Origin: Halopseudomonas salegens
GTDB lineage: Bacteria; Pseudomonadota; Gammaproteobacteria; Pseudomonadales; Pseudomonadaceae
Length of the DNA: 64,000 bases
Assembly: GCF_900105655.1 (NCBI RefSeq)
Contig: NZ_LT629787.1
Span: 1,488,001-1,552,000, forward strand
Direction: 5' to 3'
A model generated the notes under the pieces. That model was given only the letters and a program-made list of their open reading frames with translations, had not been told where the DNA came from and searched no databases. Positions 26,261 through 34,484 of the stretch are shown piece by piece (positions within the stretch are counted from its first letter, which is position 1; the number at the start of each line of letters is the position of its first letter). The position numbers and the translations under genes are program-made.

Positions 26261-27493
26261 TCAGTTCAATAATTGGGTGAATGACCAGTACCGCACCAGT
26301 TCACCCTGCGCAAAGGTCCGGTGTGGCTCTATCTCCACCAGACCATCCGCCCAGCATGCTGTACTCAGCATGGCCGAGCCCTGGTTGGCCAGTAGCTTGA
26401 TTTTCTCTCCAGCATCATCAACCACCTTTTTGGCCCGCAGGAACTGGCGTCGCGGGCGTGCAACCTGCCAGTGAAAATCGGCTGGTATCCGGTCCGCGCT
26501 GATACTGTCGTGCAGCAAGCCTTGCGCCTGCATAAGCCAGGGTCGAGCCACCATCAAGGCGGTTACCAGGACAGCCACCGGATTGCCTGGCAAGCCCATC
26601 CAGGGTTTGCCTGCGACACGGCCGAAGGCCAGCGGCTTGCCTGGCTGAATGGCCAGACGCCAGAGTTGCAGCGTGCCCAACTCGCGCACCGCCTGCTTCA
26701 GGTGATCTTCTTCACCTACCGACACGCCGCCTGAGCTGATCAGAACATCGGCCGTTTGAGCCAGCTCCGCCAGGCGCTCGCGCGTCGCAACAAGATCGTC
26801 GGCCATGCATCCGGCATCAATGGCTTCAATTCCCCATCCCTGCAGCAAGGCCTGCAAGGTATAGCGATTGGCATCGTATATCTGCCCACCTGTCAGCCGT
26901 TGCCCGGGCTCACGCAGTTCATCGCCGCTACTCAGTATTGCTACCCGCAGGCGCTTGTAGACCGGTATTTGCTGCATACCCTGGCTGGCGAGCAAGCCAA
27001 TATCCTGAGCTCGCAGGCGATGTCCCTTGCCGAGCAACGGGTCACCCCGGCGCAGTTCTTCGCCCTTCAGACGAACATGCCGGCCACGAAGAGGAGCAGG
27101 CAAGAGGACTTGATTGCCCTCAAGATGACAGTCCTCCTGCGCCATGACCGTATCGGCCCCTATGGGCAAGGGTGCACCGGTAAAAATACGCATGGCGGTA
27201 CCGGGTGGCAGCACAGTAGCCGGATTGCCGGCTACTACCCGCCCATGCATGGGCAGATAGCCACCCGTCGTACCCAGGTCAGTCGCGCACAGCGCATAGC
27301 CATCCATCGCGCTGTTGTCCCAGGCGGGTACATCAAAGCGGGCAAACTGATCCTGCGCCAGAATGCGCCCTGTTCCCTGACTCAAAGGCACACATTCACC
27401 ACCGGGCATGGGTGGTCGTTCAGCCAACAATTGCGCCAGCGCAGTTTCCAAAGGCATCAGTGGTTGAGCATCGCTGCAGTCACACTGGCTCAT
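26261..27493 (-). CDS. moeA: Molybdopterin molybdotransferase MoeA
   Basis: The 410-residue enzyme inserts molybdate into adenylylated molybdopterin. MoeA signatures are present: FDVPAWDNSAMDGYAL at the N terminus, RIFTGAPLPIGADTVMAQED, ILSSGDEL, the SSGGVSVGEEDHLKQAV loop, and GKPWMGLPGNPVAVLV. The ATG at 27493 overlaps the moaB stop (ATGA), so the two are translationally coupled. Confidence 0.94.
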   Translation of the reverse strand: MSQCDCSDAQPLMPLETALAQLLAERPPMPGGECVPLSQGTGRILAQDQFARFDVPAWDNSAMDGYALCATDLGTTGGYLPMHGRVVAGNPATVLPPGTAMRIFTGAPLPIGADTVMAQEDCHLEGNQVLLPAPLRGRHVRLKGEELRRGDPLLGKGHRLRAQDIGLLASQGMQQIPVYKRLRVAILSSGDELREPGQRLTGGQIYDANRYTLQALLQGWGIEAIDAGCMADDLVATRERLAELAQTADVLISSGGVSVGEEDHLKQAVRELGTLQLWRLAIQPGKPLAFGRVAGKPWMGLPGNPVAVLVTALMVARPWLMQAQGLLHDSISADRIPADFHWQVARPRRQFLRAKKVVDDAGEKIKLLANQGSAMLSTACWADGLVEIEPHRTFAQGELVRYWSFTQLLN

Positions 27494-28047
27494 GACCGGC
27501 TCCCGCAACAGGACGTCGAGACCTGACTGTTCGCCGGGTAGAGATGAGCTACAGCGTTGCAAGGCCGCGTGGTGCTATTCAGCTGTCTATGCAGAATGCC
27601 GTCCCACGCGGTGCGGCAGGCTCCCGGTGAGCCTGGCAGGCAACACACCAGTGAACCATTGGCAAAACCCGCCAGGGCACGGGACTGAATGGTTGAAGTG
27701 CCGATTTCCTGATATGACAGTTGCCGGAAGAGCTCGCCAAAGCCATCCATCACCTTGTCCAGCAACGGGCCAATGGCCTGCGGGGTATTGTCCCGGTCGG
27801 TAAATCCGGTACCACCGGTAATCAGGATTACCTGTACGGCCGGATCGGCGATCCACTGTGACACCTGGGCACGCAACCGGTAGATATCATCCGGTACCAG
27901 TTGCCGGTCGATCAGACGATGCCCGGCCGATTGCACACATTCACTGAGCGTGCGGCCTGAATCATCCGTTTCCAGTACGCGGGTATCGCTGACCGTGAGA
28001 ATGGCTACCTGCAAGGGGACAAAAACCGATGCTGCCAAGTGCGCCAT
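27490..28047 (-). CDS. moaB: Molybdenum cofactor biosynthesis protein MoaB
   Basis: The 185-residue protein is a MogA/MoaB-type molybdopterin adenylyltransferase: VAILTVSDTR, VILITGGTGFTDRD, FRQLSYQEIGTSTIQSRALAG and CCLPGSPGACRTAWD. The family core usually ends near RPCNxxxHL. Here the chain runs about 16 residues further (ending STSCCGSRS) because its 3' end overlaps moeA; that tail may be non-functional. It is separated from moaE by about 108 bases. Confidence 0.92.
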   Translation of the reverse strand: MAHLAASVFVPLQVAILTVSDTRVLETDDSGRTLSECVQSAGHRLIDRQLVPDDIYRLRAQVSQWIADPAVQVILITGGTGFTDRDNTPQAIGPLLDKVMDGFGELFRQLSYQEIGTSTIQSRALAGFANGSLVCCLPGSPGACRTAWDGILHRQLNSTTRPCNAVAHLYPANSQVSTSCCGSRS

Positions 28048-28155
28048 GAGTCGGACCTCCAGATAAGTCAGACTTCAGCATGGCGACTATTGTGGCTGGC
28101 TGGTATTGCCCGATGGAGGTACCGGCCCGGCGCATTGGAGATAACCCGTCAGCAG

Positions 28156-28605
28156 TTACTGCCAGCGTTTCAGCGCCTGATCATCACTCTCGCGCGCGTC
28201 CACCCAGCGTGCGCCGTCGGCGGTATCTTCTTTTTTCCAGAAAGGCGCGCGGGTCTTCAGGTAATCCATGACGAAGTTGCAGGCCTCAAAGGCGGCCTGG
28301 CGGTGGGCGGAGCTGACGCCAACGAAAACGATGGGGTCACCGGGCTCCAGGCGCCCTACCCGATGCAGAACATCCACATTCAGCAGTGGCCAACGGTCTT
28401 CAGCTTCGGCGACAATCTTGCCCAAAGCCTTTTCCGTCATACCCGGATAATGTTCCAGCAGCATGCCCGCGACTTCCTGACCATCATTGAAATCGCGCAC
28501 ATAGCCGACAAAGCCGACGACTGCCCCTGCGCCGAGTTGATCGGCGTGCAATTGGTTGAGCAACTGACCGGGATCAAAGCACTCGGTCTGCACCTGAATA
28601 GCCAT
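28156..28605 (-). CDS. moaE: Molybdopterin synthase catalytic subunit MoaE
   Basis: The 149-residue large subunit transfers sulfur from MoaD to make molybdopterin. Typical features: GAVVGFVGYVRDFNDG, LEHYPGMTEKALGKI, HRVGRLEPGDPIVFVGVSSAHRQ, and the catalytic region KTRAPFWKKE. The ATG at 28605 directly follows the moaD stop (28607). Confidence 0.94.
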   Translation of the reverse strand: MAIQVQTECFDPGQLLNQLHADQLGAGAVVGFVGYVRDFNDGQEVAGMLLEHYPGMTEKALGKIVAEAEDRWPLLNVDVLHRVGRLEPGDPIVFVGVSSAHRQAAFEACNFVMDYLKTRAPFWKKEDTADGARWVDARESDDQALKRWQ

Positions 28606-28606
28606 A

Positions 28607-28855
28607 TCAGCCCCCGGTGACCGGCGGGAAGAAAGCGATCTCGTCACCATCGGCAATGGGGGTATCCAGCTTGCACATATCCTGATTGCGCGCACACATG
28701 ACTTTGGGCTCGGCCAGAACGTGCCAGGCATCGCCACGGGTCAGCAAATGGTCGCGCAGATCAGCGATCGTAGCCCATTCAGCCGAGCAGGCCAGTTGTT
28801 CTTCCCCGACCCCCAGAGCCTCACGGTAACGGGCAAAGTAATTCAGCGTCAGCAT
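28607..28855 (-). CDS. moaD: Molybdopterin synthase sulfur-carrier subunit MoaD
   Basis: The 82-residue ubiquitin-fold protein ends in the required double glycine (AFFPPVTGG), whose carboxylate becomes the thiocarboxylate. Its start overlaps the moaC 3' end by 7 bases, and its stop nearly touches moaE, consistent with tight co-translation. Confidence 0.93.
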   Translation of the reverse strand: MLTLNYFARYREALGVGEEQLACSAEWATIADLRDHLLTRGDAWHVLAEPKVMCARNQDMCKLDTPIADGDEIAFFPPVTGG

Positions 28856-29328
28856 GCGTCAGTCTCTCTCAGGTAGTCACCACTCTTGCCGCCCTGCTTG
28901 CTGAGCAGGCAAGTCGACTCGATCACCATGCCTTTGTCGACGGCCTTGCACATGTCGTAGAGCGTCAGGGCGGCGATGCTGGCGGCAGTCAACGCCTCCA
29001 TTTCCACCCCGGTCTGCCCGGCGAGCTTGCAGCGTGCTTCAATGCGAACGGCGTCGGGTTGTTCCGGAAACAGGTCGACCTTGACGCTCGACAGCATCAG
29101 CGGGTGACACAGGGGAATCAGTTCGTGAGTACGTTTGGCGGCCTGAATGCCGGCAATGCGCGCAACGGCAAACACATCGCCCTTGGGATGGCCGCCGCTC
29201 TGAATCAGATCCAGCGTTTCCGGGCGCATGCGAACACGGCTGGTGGCCACGGCTTCACGGGCTGTCACTGCCTTGGCGGTGACATCCACCATGTTGGCGC
29301 GACCTTGACTATCGAGATGGGTCAGCAT
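28849..29328 (-). CDS. moaC: Cyclic pyranopterin monophosphate synthase MoaC
   Basis: The 159-residue enzyme converts 3',8-cyclo-GTP (the MoaA product) to cPMP. Signatures are [55 protein letters not shown], and the terminal KSGDYLRE. It heads the moaCDE operon. No moco riboswitch structure was recognised in the roughly 130 bases upstream. Confidence 0.95.
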   Translation of the reverse strand: MLTHLDSQGRANMVDVTAKAVTAREAVATSRVRMRPETLDLIQSGGHPKGDVFAVARIAGIQAAKRTHELIPLCHPLMLSSVKVDLFPEQPDAVRIEARCKLAGQTGVEMEALTAASIAALTLYDMCKAVDKGMVIESTCLLSKQGGKSGDYLRETDAC

Positions 29329-29418
29329 AGGGAGTCCTGTCTATCGGTCTGCTGCCCTACTTTACCGCATCAAGGGTGCGATAATCTGCATTTCATAGCG
29401 TATTTTGCGCCTCAACAC

Positions 29419-29446
29419 GGGCGCAGCGGATCGGTTCGCTGCGCCC
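29419..29446. repeat. Perfect 10-bp GC-rich hairpin
   Basis: GGGCGCAGCG at 29419-29428 pairs exactly with CGCTGCGCCC at 29437-29446 over an 8-base loop. It lies 12 bases past the stop of the DUF6746 gene and upstream of moaC. No T-run follows on either strand, so it may be a 3'-end hairpin of the DUF6746 mRNA rather than a full intrinsic terminator. Confidence 0.65.
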
Positions 29447-29457
29447 GGGATGCGATG

Positions 29458-29838
29458 TTACTCGACAACAGTGCGAGTAACGTCCAGGTAGACCTGGCCA
29501 CGTGCCTTGACTGTGGCGGGGTCAGACTTTTCAGACGCGATATGAACTTCTTCAAGAACGTCGGCAACGTCAGCGAGTTCAGTGTGAATTTTCGCCAGTG
29601 CTTCTTCCAGGGTGTAGCTCAGCTGATGAACGTTGTTCAGGTCGTCGCCGCTCAGCTCGTCCTTGGCCAGAATTTCTGCCAGTTTGCTGTTGTATTCACT
29701 CAGATTCTCAACCGCTTGCTCCAGGGTTTCGGACGCTTTTGGCTGGTAATGGTCGACGCGTTCGTGGTCGTGGGCCCAGCTCATGGCGCTCAGGCTCAGG
29801 ATCAGCATACCGGCGAATACGCGAATGGGTGCTTGCAT
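29458..29838 (-). CDS. Small periplasmic DUF6746-type protein
   Basis: The 126-residue protein has a signal peptide (cleavage after SAMSWA) followed by HDHERVDHYQPKAS and a helical region rich in acidic residues (LNNVHQLSYTLEEALAKIHTELADVADVLEEVH). The pattern matches small DUF6746 proteins of marine gammaproteobacteria; function unknown. The His-rich N terminus may bind metal (inference). An AAAGGAG site supports the start. Confidence 0.65.
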   Translation of the reverse strand: MQAPIRVFAGMLILSLSAMSWAHDHERVDHYQPKASETLEQAVENLSEYNSKLAEILAKDELSGDDLNNVHQLSYTLEEALAKIHTELADVADVLEEVHIASEKSDPATVKARGQVYLDVTRTVVE

Positions 29839-29911
29839 GGATAATTCTCCTTTGATGGTTGATTACTGCATACCTTCAGCAGCCGTCATGGCTGCAGAAC
29901 AGGTTCTTTTG

Positions 29912-30250
29912 TCACCGCAATAGCAGGCCAACAAGCCCCATACCCAGTGACAACAAAGCAAAACGGGCAGCCATCAGTGGCGCAAAGGCTACCTGTAGAA
30001 TCAGAATCAGTGCCGCGAGACTGAACAAGCCGAACCAGAGGGGCAGCCCCTCTCCGATACCAGCCCCGTGGATGCATACGGCAACCGAAGCCAGCAAGCC
30101 TGCCCAGCCGCTCAGACGGATCAGTCGGCAAGCCGGTGCGGACAGCTGACGTCTCGGCAATAATTGCTTGCGGTGTTTGAGCATAGCCAGGGCCAGACAG
30201 CTCAGCCCCGCGTGTGCCAGCAACAAAGCTGCGACAAGGCTCCAGATCAT
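29912..30250 (-). CDS. DUF3325 family membrane protein of an iron-uptake operon
   Basis: The 112-residue protein has three or four hydrophobic helices and begins MIWSLVAALLLAHAGLSCLALAM, like DUF3325 proteins encoded with PepSY proteins and siderophore receptors. Its ATG overlaps the PepSY gene stop by 4 bases (ATGA). Function unknown; context implies siderophore or ferric-iron handling in the inner membrane. Confidence 0.75.
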   Translation of the reverse strand: MIWSLVAALLLAHAGLSCLALAMLKHRKQLLPRRQLSAPACRLIRLSGWAGLLASVAVCIHGAGIGEGLPLWFGLFSLAALILILQVAFAPLMAARFALLSLGMGLVGLLLR

Positions 30251-31839
30251 GATTGCCCCTCAAGCAAAACTGCGGGCTGTTCGGGTTGGTGACGGGCGTC
30301 AACCTGCATCGTTCGAGTGACATTTCGGCGATACAGGTAGCACGCGGTTATGCCCAGGGCACCGCCGATGGCCAGAACACTCAGCTCAAAACCGACAAAG
30401 ACCCAGTCAGCAGCCATCAGGCTGCTCAGCAGATGTCGCTCGGTCGTCAGCGCGTTCAACAGGGGGAGAAGTGCGAAACCCAGGGCAGCAGCCGTCAGTT
30501 GCTCGACCCAGGCGCGTGCAGTCGGGCGCAGGGCTGCGTGCAGGAACAAGCCAGCCCAGACAGCAAACATGCAATGGGCTTCCCAGTCGCCCCGCCCTTC
30601 CCAGCTCACCGGCAGCAGTCGGTTGGCCCAGAAATAAGCAGCTATCGCCACAGGTAGTCCGGCAATGGTGGCAATGTTCAGTTTTTCGACCAGCAGCAGG
30701 CCAGCATGCCGCGCACCGGTTCGCTCGGCGCGCTGACGGCGTTTGCTGGTCCATAAAATCAGCCCGGTCGCCAGCATGCCGGCCCCGAGCAATCCGGAAA
30801 AGAAGTACAGCCAGCGCAGGGATACACCGGCAAACAGGCCTTCATGCAGGCCCACCAGCAACTCACGACTGTAGCGCCCTGCCCCGTCTGCTGCCGGTCG
30901 ATGTTCGATCAGTTCACCACTGACGCCGTCAAATACCAGGGCACTGCGACTGCGTGCGGGGCCGTCAGCGTTGCTGGTGGCCAGGATCACCCGGGCGTTG
31001 GCGTCACCCGGATGGCGAATATCCACATACCCCAGGGTCGCCTGTGGCCAGAGCGTGGCGGCATGCTCAAGCATGGGTTCCATGTTCGCCAGCACGGCGG
31101 GCTGGCCTGCCGGCTCGGGCAGCGCAGGCGTCACGAAGGCCTCCTGCTGAAACCTGGCGCGGCTGTCGGCATCGGCGCCGTAGAAGGCCACCACGGTCAA
31201 CGGCATGTACAGGAACATCATGAAGATCAGGCCCGAGTAGGTGATCATCAACTGAAACGGCAGGCTGATAACGCTGACAACATTGTGCGCATCCAGCCAT
31301 GAGCGCTGGCCTTTTCCCCGGCGAAAGGTAAAGAAGTCCTTGAAGATTTTCTTGTGCACAATGATGCCGGTCACCAGAGCCAGCAACATGAACAGGGTGG
31401 CAAAACCGATGATCCAGTCGGAAACCGATCGGGGCAAATAATGCAGACGCCAGTGCATCTGATACAGCAACTGACCGCCGCCAGTATCCCGTGCCTGCGG
31501 GGGCGCCGCCGTGTTCGGGTCCAGTTGCTCGTTGCCACTGCCCTCCGCACCCTGCCAGAACAGGCTCGGATAGGGGTTGTTTCTGTCGCCGCTCAGGGTA
31601 ATGAACCAGCGGGTGGCCTGTGGCGCGACCAGTGCCAATCGCTGCAAGCCTGCGGCTACGGTTTCTGCGGCGGGCACCTGTGGGCTGGCGACAGGCAACT
31701 CCGGCTGCATCCAGCGGTCTATTTCGGTATCCCAATAGCCCGCCGAACCGGTCACGAACATGAAAAACAGGATCCAGCCCAGCAGCAGACCTACCCAGGT
31801 ATGCAGCCAGGCCATGGATTGACGAAAAGCATCCTTCAT
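30247..31839 (-). CDS. PepSY-associated transmembrane protein (siderophore-iron reductase type)
   Basis: The 530-residue inner-membrane protein starts FRQSMAWLHTWVGLLLGWILFFMFVTGSAGYW and has HWRLHYLP, a loop with FRRGKGQRSWLDAHNVVSV, and LLVGLHEGLFAG, typical of PepSY_TM (PiuB-like) proteins. Conserved histidines in the helices suggest heme binding and transfer of electrons to the periplasm to reduce ferric siderophores (family knowledge, partly inferred). The ATG at 31839 overlaps the DUF3649 stop by 4 bases. Confidence 0.85.
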   Translation of the reverse strand: MKDAFRQSMAWLHTWVGLLLGWILFFMFVTGSAGYWDTEIDRWMQPELPVASPQVPAAETVAAGLQRLALVAPQATRWFITLSGDRNNPYPSLFWQGAEGSGNEQLDPNTAAPPQARDTGGGQLLYQMHWRLHYLPRSVSDWIIGFATLFMLLALVTGIIVHKKIFKDFFTFRRGKGQRSWLDAHNVVSVISLPFQLMITYSGLIFMMFLYMPLTVVAFYGADADSRARFQQEAFVTPALPEPAGQPAVLANMEPMLEHAATLWPQATLGYVDIRHPGDANARVILATSNADGPARSRSALVFDGVSGELIEHRPAADGAGRYSRELLVGLHEGLFAGVSLRWLYFFSGLLGAGMLATGLILWTSKRRQRAERTGARHAGLLLVEKLNIATIAGLPVAIAAYFWANRLLPVSWEGRGDWEAHCMFAVWAGLFLHAALRPTARAWVEQLTAAALGFALLPLLNALTTERHLLSSLMAADWVFVGFELSVLAIGGALGITACYLYRRNVTRTMQVDARHQPEQPAVLLEGQS

Positions 31840-32117
31840 AGCTTCATATCCTTGATCAGCAGCCAGACCAGCGGCAGGCACACCAGGGCCGCCAGCAGCA
31901 AACCGATGAAGGCTCGCCCGGCACTGCGCGCGGCAAACACCCAAATGATGGCGCCGGTGTACACCGCAAAGCTGAGCTGTATCGCAATCAGAGCAGCATC
32001 GACCCGGGCCAGCGGCATCAGGGTAGCCAGTGCAACCGCACCCAGATTGGCAACCAGGTAACCGCCGACCAGGGCGATCAACACCCTGAGCAAGACATCC
32101 ACTCGCAGCCGACTCAT
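31836..32117 (-). CDS. DUF3649 family small membrane protein
   Basis: The 93-residue protein has three hydrophobic helices (VLIALVGGYLVANLGAVAL, AIQLSFAVYTGAIIWVFA, FIGLLLAALVCLPLVWLL) and matches the DUF3649 iron-uptake-associated family. It is the first gene of a tightly overlapping three-gene operon (DUF3649, PepSY, DUF3325). The shared promoter-like motif at 32214-32246 lies about 97 bases upstream. Confidence 0.75.
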   Translation of the reverse strand: MSRLRVDVLLRVLIALVGGYLVANLGAVALATLMPLARVDAALIAIQLSFAVYTGAIIWVFAARSAGRAFIGLLLAALVCLPLVWLLIKDMKL

Positions 32118-32213
32118 GTCCGGGTTTTCCGGGATGCGTTGGTGCTGTTCAAGTCTGTTTTTTTCGCTACTGCAGTCATGGTTGAAGTCCGTAACAACGA
32201 AGTATTCAACTCA

Positions 32214-32246
32214 ATGCCGAACCAACCCTGCTCACCCCGTAAAAAA
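32214..32246 (-). promoter_or_regulatory. Candidate ECF-sigma promoter, copy A
   Basis: Read on the minus strand: a T-run plus ACGGG (TTTTTACGGG), then 15 bases, then TCGGCAT. The same two blocks occur at 36716-36747 and 38981-39012. This copy faces the DUF3649-PepSY-DUF3325 operon. The blocks sit where -35 and -10 elements would be. Recognition by the sigma factor at 39513-40013 is inferred, not shown. Confidence 0.6.
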
Positions 32247-32262
32247 TAAATGAAAAAGATGC

Positions 32263-34422
32263 TCAGAAGTCGTATTGCAGTTTCAGCTCGGCACTTCTTG
32301 GTGCACCGTAGAAACCTCCGTTATAGATAAAGGTGGTGTAATAAGTACGGTCCAGCAGGTTGTTGACATGCAGACTGGCCGTCAGCGCAGAGGTCAGTTG
32401 ATGGCGTGCCATCAGATCCACCACGGCATAGCTGCCCTGCCTTGCCTTTTCACCATTGGGCCCGGAGTTTTCCTTGTAGATGTCGCCCTGCCAGCGAACC
32501 GCGCCACCCACCACCGATCTCTCCAACCCCGCCGACAGATCGTAGGTGCCGGACACGCGGAGCATGTCTTCGGGCTCGTAGGTCAATGCGGCCCTGCCCT
32601 GCGCATCTTCTGCCTTGCGGTGGGTATAGCCCGCGTACAGCCGCGCGCCGGGAGCCACTTCCCCGGAGACTTCAGCTTCGAACCCCTTGGACACAACGCC
32701 GTTGCGTGCGCGATAGCGCTGCTCGCCGTCAATCATGCGGTCCGGCTCGGCAACGTTGTCCTGCTCGATACGGAACACCGACAGCGAGGCATTCAGGCGG
32801 TCATTGAAGTATGCAGCCTTGATGCCCGCGTCGTAGCTGGTGCCTTCAACCGGAGCCAGCACCTGATTGCTGACATCACGGTTGGACTGGGGATTGAAGA
32901 TGCTGCTGTAACCGACATACAGGGAATAGGTCGGATTGATGTCCAGGATCAGCCCACCATAAGGGCTGACTTCATCGGTATGCTGGTATTCATCCGTCTT
33001 TTGCCGGTTGACCCACTCCTGTCGCTTCCAGTCACTGATCCGCACGCCGGCGACCAGAGACAGGGTTTCGGTCAGGCTCAGGCGCGTTGCTGCGTAATAG
33101 CCGGACTGATCGGTCGTCGATTTGCGAAAGCGGGATGCTTCATCGCGAAACACCGGGCGGGGGTAATTCCAGTCGAAAAAGCTGCCCGGGGCGGGTGTGG
33201 TCAGCGGGTCATACCATTCACGGTCATTGGTTTCCCGTGCGCGATTCCAGCCGAGGATGAGTTCATGCTCGCGCCCCAGCAATTCGAATGGACCATTGAC
33301 GAACAGGTTGATGCCGGTCTGGCTGCGATCCACGCTGAAACTGTTGAGCGAGGTATTGAAACCGGTGCCGGTGTCCTGGTCCATGTATCCCGAGAGATAC
33401 TGCATTCGCCCGAAATAGTCACCCTGCAGGTGGCTGGCCGACAGCTTGGCGGTCCAGCCGTTACCGAATTGGTGCACCAGGTCGGCAAAGTAGATGCTGC
33501 GTTCCTTGTCCCAGACCGTCCAGTCGGTGCCGGTGGTGGTCGAACGAGAGAAGTCGGTACGTTGGCCATTGGAAAAGAACAGTGGAACCGGCTCGCCATA
33601 GGTCGTGCCATCGGAAATCTGGTGTTGGTAATCAAATCCCACGGACAGCATGGTGTCATCGGTCAGGTCCAGCTCGCCGACCCCGTAGAGCACCTTGCGC
33701 TGCTGATCAAGAAAATCGAGATTGGATTTGTTGTCCTGGTAGGCCGCCACCAAACGTCCACGCAAACGGCCATTGTCGGTCAAGGCACCGGACACATCGG
33801 TCTCGAAGCGGTATTTGTCCCAACTGCCGGCGCTGAGTGCAGTGCTGCCCTGAAACGCATGGGTGGGTCGCTTGCGCACCAGGTTGATGGCCGCTGACGG
33901 GTTGCCGGCCCCGCTCAAGAGCCCGGCGGCACCGCGTACAATCTCCACCCGGTCATAAATCGCCGTGTCTGCGAGAAAATCGCCTTCAACGCTGCTCTGT
34001 GCTGCCACCGGGGTGCCGTCAAACTGCACATGGGTGATGGCAAAGCCCCGGGCCGATGGGAATACCCGGTCGCTTTCGGCCTGATTGACGCTGATGCCGG
34101 TGGTGTGACTCAAGGCTGCGGATACATCGCCGAGGGCGAAATCGTCCATTTGCTGACGGGTGATAACTGCCACGGACTGGGGCGTCTCCCGAGGTGACAA
34201 CCCCAGGCCGGTAGCCGAGCGCATAGTGCTGCTGGTGTAGGCGCCGGTGCCTTCGGTGGTGCCGTCGGATGAGCGACTCTCTGCAGTGACTGTCATGGGC
34301 GACAGTGCTTTTGCCTCGCCTTGATGGTTGTGCTCGGATGTTTCTTCTGCCTGCGCAGCTGAAACCGTCATGCCAGCGACGGCGAGGCCGACGCAGACAG
34401 CCAATCTTTTACATTGCCACAT
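32263..34422 (-). CDS. TonB-dependent siderophore receptor 1
   Basis: The 719-residue outer-membrane receptor has a signal peptide (cleavage near AQA-EE) and a TonB-box-like segment (LSPMTVTAE). The plug domain includes TPQSVAVITRQQMDDFA and RVEIVRGAAGLLSGAGNPSAAINLVRKRP. The 22-strand barrel ends in SAELKLQYDF. Plug features match ferric-siderophore (FpvA/FecA-class) receptors, but there is no N-terminal STN signalling domain. The ligand is unknown. It follows receptor 2 after 62 bases and likely shares its promoter. GGAGA precedes the start. Confidence 0.9.
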   Translation of the reverse strand: MWQCKRLAVCVGLAVAGMTVSAAQAEETSEHNHQGEAKALSPMTVTAESRSSDGTTEGTGAYTSSTMRSATGLGLSPRETPQSVAVITRQQMDDFALGDVSAALSHTTGISVNQAESDRVFPSARGFAITHVQFDGTPVAAQSSVEGDFLADTAIYDRVEIVRGAAGLLSGAGNPSAAINLVRKRPTHAFQGSTALSAGSWDKYRFETDVSGALTDNGRLRGRLVAAYQDNKSNLDFLDQQRKVLYGVGELDLTDDTMLSVGFDYQHQISDGTTYGEPVPLFFSNGQRTDFSRSTTTGTDWTVWDKERSIYFADLVHQFGNGWTAKLSASHLQGDYFGRMQYLSGYMDQDTGTGFNTSLNSFSVDRSQTGINLFVNGPFELLGREHELILGWNRARETNDREWYDPLTTPAPGSFFDWNYPRPVFRDEASRFRKSTTDQSGYYAATRLSLTETLSLVAGVRISDWKRQEWVNRQKTDEYQHTDEVSPYGGLILDINPTYSLYVGYSSIFNPQSNRDVSNQVLAPVEGTSYDAGIKAAYFNDRLNASLSVFRIEQDNVAEPDRMIDGEQRYRARNGVVSKGFEAEVSGEVAPGARLYAGYTHRKAEDAQGRAALTYEPEDMLRVSGTYDLSAGLERSVVGGAVRWQGDIYKENSGPNGEKARQGSYAVVDLMARHQLTSALTASLHVNNLLDRTYYTTFIYNGGFYGAPRSAELKLQYDF

Positions 34423-34484
34423 GGGATATCTCCATAATCCATGAATATCTGCGCCGCCTTGCTGCAGCGCAGAAAAAGTGATGT

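Noticed and set aside
29329..29457. Moco riboswitch before moaC
   Set aside because: The gap is short and I could not find the conserved multi-stem layout; only a simple hairpin of the neighbouring gene is evident.
32275..33897. Long 540-codon open frame opposite receptor 1
   Set aside because: Antisense to a clear TonB-dependent receptor, without family features.
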